From assembly GCF_019740355.2 (NCBI RefSeq), contig NZ_CP091819.1:3844001-3908000 (forward strand): a stretch of 64,000 bases of DNA, read 5' to 3'. The translations under genes and the position numbers were made by a program. Under the pieces are notes generated by a model. That model did no database searches, was not told where the DNA came from, and saw only the letters and a program-made list of their open reading frames with translations. Shown here in pieces: positions 62,147 through 64,000 of the stretch. Numbering within the stretch: the stretch's first letter is position 1; the number at the start of each line of letters is the position of its first letter. Source of the DNA: Paracrocinitomix mangrovi (lineage in GTDB: Bacteria; Bacteroidota; Bacteroidia; Flavobacteriales_D; Crocinitomicaceae).

Positions 62147-64000
62147 TTACTTTTTGATAATAGTAACAACAGTTCTTCTGTTTTGCTGATGTGCCTCATT
62201 TTTGGCCTTTCTACCATCTAATTTATCAATTTCTTCATCTGTTATTTCTGGTTGAGATTCACCATAACCTTTAGTTTGAATTCTATCAGCAGAAATTCCA
62301 TGTTTAATTAAGTAGTCTTTAGCAATTTTCGCTCTATTTTCAGAAAGTAACTGATTGTACTCATCTGATCCTCTTGAGTCAGTATGACCACCAAGCTCGA
62401 TAACCATGGTTGGATTTTCTTTCATCACCTTAATCAAGTTGTTCAGATCGGTAACTGATTTATCTCTTAAACCATATTTATCAAAATCAAAGTAAATGTT
62501 TCTTAAGGTAAATGAACCACCTGAAACAGGTTTGCAAAGTTCAAAGTTCATTTCAAGTTCTGATTCTTCATCTTTTTTAGTCGTAGAAGCAGATTTTGAA
62601 GAAATAGTATAACCTGTTGCCGTTGCGTTAAATGCAAATTCATCTCCGGCATTTGAAACAATTATTTCGTATGTACCGTTGCTGTTTGTTTTAATTTCTT
62701 TTTTCTCTCCTGTCTCCTTATTGGTAATTGTAATTGAAGCTACAATAGGTTGCCCTGATTCGCAATCCTTAACCTGACCTTTGAAGATTATTTTACGCTC
62801 TTTTTTGACATTTTGATTGTCATTATTATTGGTGTTATCGTTATTGTTTGTGTTGTCATTGTTATTAGTGTTGTCGTTGTTATTGTTTTCGTTAGTGGCA
62901 ACCATGTCAGAAGTCTCTTCTTCCATAAAGTCAGTATCCATTAATTTGGCATCAGCTAACAATGCATTCTTTTTCTCTCCCAAGAAAGTAATCAAATAAA
63001 TGTCTTTTTCACCAAATCCATCTTCACGGAATGAAGAATAGTAAGCATATCTTTCATTACCTGTAACTACAAAGTAGATATCATCATCAGGTGTATTAAT
63101 TGGGTAACCAATATTTTCAGGTTTAGACCATTCTCCTGTTTCTCTATCGAATTCTGTTTTGAAAATATCTAATCCTCCAATGTTGTTATGCCCATTTGAT
63201 GAAAAATAAAGTGTTTTATTATCCGGGTGAAAGAAAACCCCTTTTTCTTCAAATTCTGTATTGATAGTTTTACCTAAATTTTCTGGTTCTCCCCATTGTT
63301 CCGCTTCTTCATCCCAATAAGAAACGTAAATATCATGCTGTCCAAATCCTCCCGGTTTATCAGAGACAAAGAACAAAGTCTTTTCATCAAATGATAAGGT
63401 CGCACTTGATTCGTGGAATTTAGTATTGATTGATTCTCCCAATGAAGTAGGTACTTCCCATCCACCATCTTCTTTTTCTCTTGTTATCAATACATCTCCA
63501 TTTTTACTGTTGATTCCCTTATAAGTAAGTAATGACTTACCATCTGGTGCTAAACCAACAGTTGCATCATGCGTTTCTGTATTTACAGGATCTCCTAAGT
63601 TTTGAGCCAATTGCCACTCTCCACCATATTCTCTTGATGAAGAATAAACATCTTCATAATGAAATCCATTTTTGTCAATTTTCCCTCCTTTTGAATCAGG
63701 TCTTCTTGCCGTAAAAAACAACACTCTATTATCTGCAGAGATAACAGGAGAAAATTCAGGATATTCAGTATTAATACTATCTCCCAAATTGTCAATCCAA
63801 ACACGAATCGGTTTCTTTTTAAGCTGAACTCCGGTTCTACATTCTTGGATTTTTTTATTGATGAATGCTCTTTGAGCTTGATCTGTAGGATTAACTACAT
63901 CTTTAAATTCTTGATACAATGTTATGGCTTGATCAAATTCACCGGCCAATTGGTAAGCCTGAGCCAAATAAAACTTGATGTTTGGATCTACTTCAGGATT
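62147..64000 (-). CDS. PorE-like OmpA/WD40/TPR protein of the T9SS (5' end outside window)
   Basis: The frame is open to the right edge (NPEVDPNIKFY precedes the first in-window TTG), so the N terminus lies outside. Visible order: end of a TPR region (YLAQAYQLAGEFDQAITLYQEF), a WD40/PD40-like propeller (FFVSDKPGGFGQHDIYVS, YFSSNGHNNIGGLDIF, YYSSFREDGFGEKDIYL), then an Asn-rich linker. A carboxypeptidase regulatory-like domain (IIFKGQVKDCESGQPIVASITI) and a C-terminal OmpA domain (IYFDFDKYGLRDKS, GGHTDSRGSDEYNQLLSENRA) follow. TPR-WD40-CRD-OmpA is the architecture of PorE, which anchors the T9SS to peptidoglycan, although Bacteroidota carry several paralogues. Confidence 0.88.
   Translation of the reverse strand, partial: NPEVDPNIKFYLAQAYQLAGEFDQAITLYQEFKDVVNPTDQAQRAFINKKIQECRTGVQLKKKPIRVWIDNLGDSINTEYPEFSPVISADNRVLFFTARRPDSKGGKIDKNGFHYEDVYSSSREYGGEWQLAQNLGDPVNTETHDATVGLAPDGKSLLTYKGINSKNGDVLITREKEDGGWEVPTSLGESINTKFHESSATLSFDEKTLFFVSDKPGGFGQHDIYVSYWDEEAEQWGEPENLGKTINTEFEEKGVFFHPDNKTLYFSSNGHNNIGGLDIFKTEFDRETGEWSKPENIGYPINTPDDDIYFVVTGNERYAYYSSFREDGFGEKDIYLITFLGEKKNALLADAKLMDTDFMEEETSDMVATNENNNNDNTNNNDNTNNNDNTNNNDNQNVKKERKIIFKGQVKDCESGQPIVASITITNKETGEKKEIKTNSNGTYEIIVSNAGDEFAFNATATGYTISSKSASTTKKDEESELEMNFELCKPVSGGSFTLRNIYFDFDKYGLRDKSVTDLNNLIKVMKENPTMVIELGGHTDSRGSDEYNQLLSENRAKIAKDYLIKHGISADRIQTKGYGESQPEITDEEIDKLDGRKAKNEAHQQNRRTVVTIIKK
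62811..62900 (-). repeat. Asn-rich microsatellite linker (imperfect 18-bp units)
   Basis: Several imperfect copies of an 18-bp unit encode repeated NNNDNT residues between the WD40 and CRD domains. It is probably a flexible linker whose copy number could vary by slippage in steps that keep the frame. Confidence 0.6.

Overview
The window is AT-rich chromosomal DNA from a member of the Bacteroidota, probably a flavobacterium-like marine or freshwater lineage. The evidence is type IX secretion system (T9SS) parts and cargo with type B (CHU_C / gliding-motility) C-terminal sorting domains, a fused CcoN-CcoO cbb3 oxidase, many secreted lipoproteins, sparse Shine-Dalgarno sequences, and recurring TAnnTTTG -7 promoter elements. 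I cannot name a genus. Both window ends cut through genes: the surface protein at the left edge and the PorE-like OmpA protein at the right edge.

Layout. 1-5216: 3' part of a repeat-rich T9SS cargo protein followed by a PorP/SprF protein. 5278-8142: two small secreted proteins (one with an apparent frameshift in an A9 tract) and dnaN. 8384-11028: a TPR sensor kinase and a NarL-type regulator. About 11100-11251: a candidate structured RNA with its own terminator. 11407-14549: dnaK and two small membrane or lipoproteins. 14546-18951: dinB, a secreted protein, and a run of hemN, queD and a two-domain FKBP lipoprotein. 19138-32379: a micro-oxic respiration island. 32376-40789: housekeeping and unknown genes, including guaA, a LysM/binding-protein fusion, and a pair of unknown paralogues behind a MerR protein. 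40831-56134: two very large T9SS cargo proteins (3711 and 1310 aa). 56213-62080: mixed genes, including the SRP RNA, fsa and a GH3 enzyme. 62147-64000: PorE-like OmpA/WD40/TPR protein.

The most interesting system is the respiration island. It reads usp1 > , < REC-Crp fusion regulator, < PAS histidine kinase, ccoI > , < TauE-like/ccoH/ccoG/ccoP/ccoQ/ccoN-O/ccoS, usp2 >. From memory of the FixL family, the kinase's first PAS domain aligns without gaps to the haem-PAS of rhizobial FixL across the proximal His and distal Arg. Its partner fuses a receiver to a Crp/Fnr-type domain, so the FixL-FixJ-FixK relay appears compressed into two proteins. Two FNR/FixK-like palindromes (TGAT-N4-ATCA cores) sit at activator-like distances from TAnnTTTG elements: one before ccoI, and one exactly midway between the putative divergent promoters of ccoS and usp2. 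ccoQ (57 codons), missed by simple ORF calling, completes the oxidase operon.

Other points of note are higher-order duplications inside the giant surface genes, probable leaderless transcripts for guaA and a small lipoprotein gene, and four convergent gene pairs that overlap at their stop codons.
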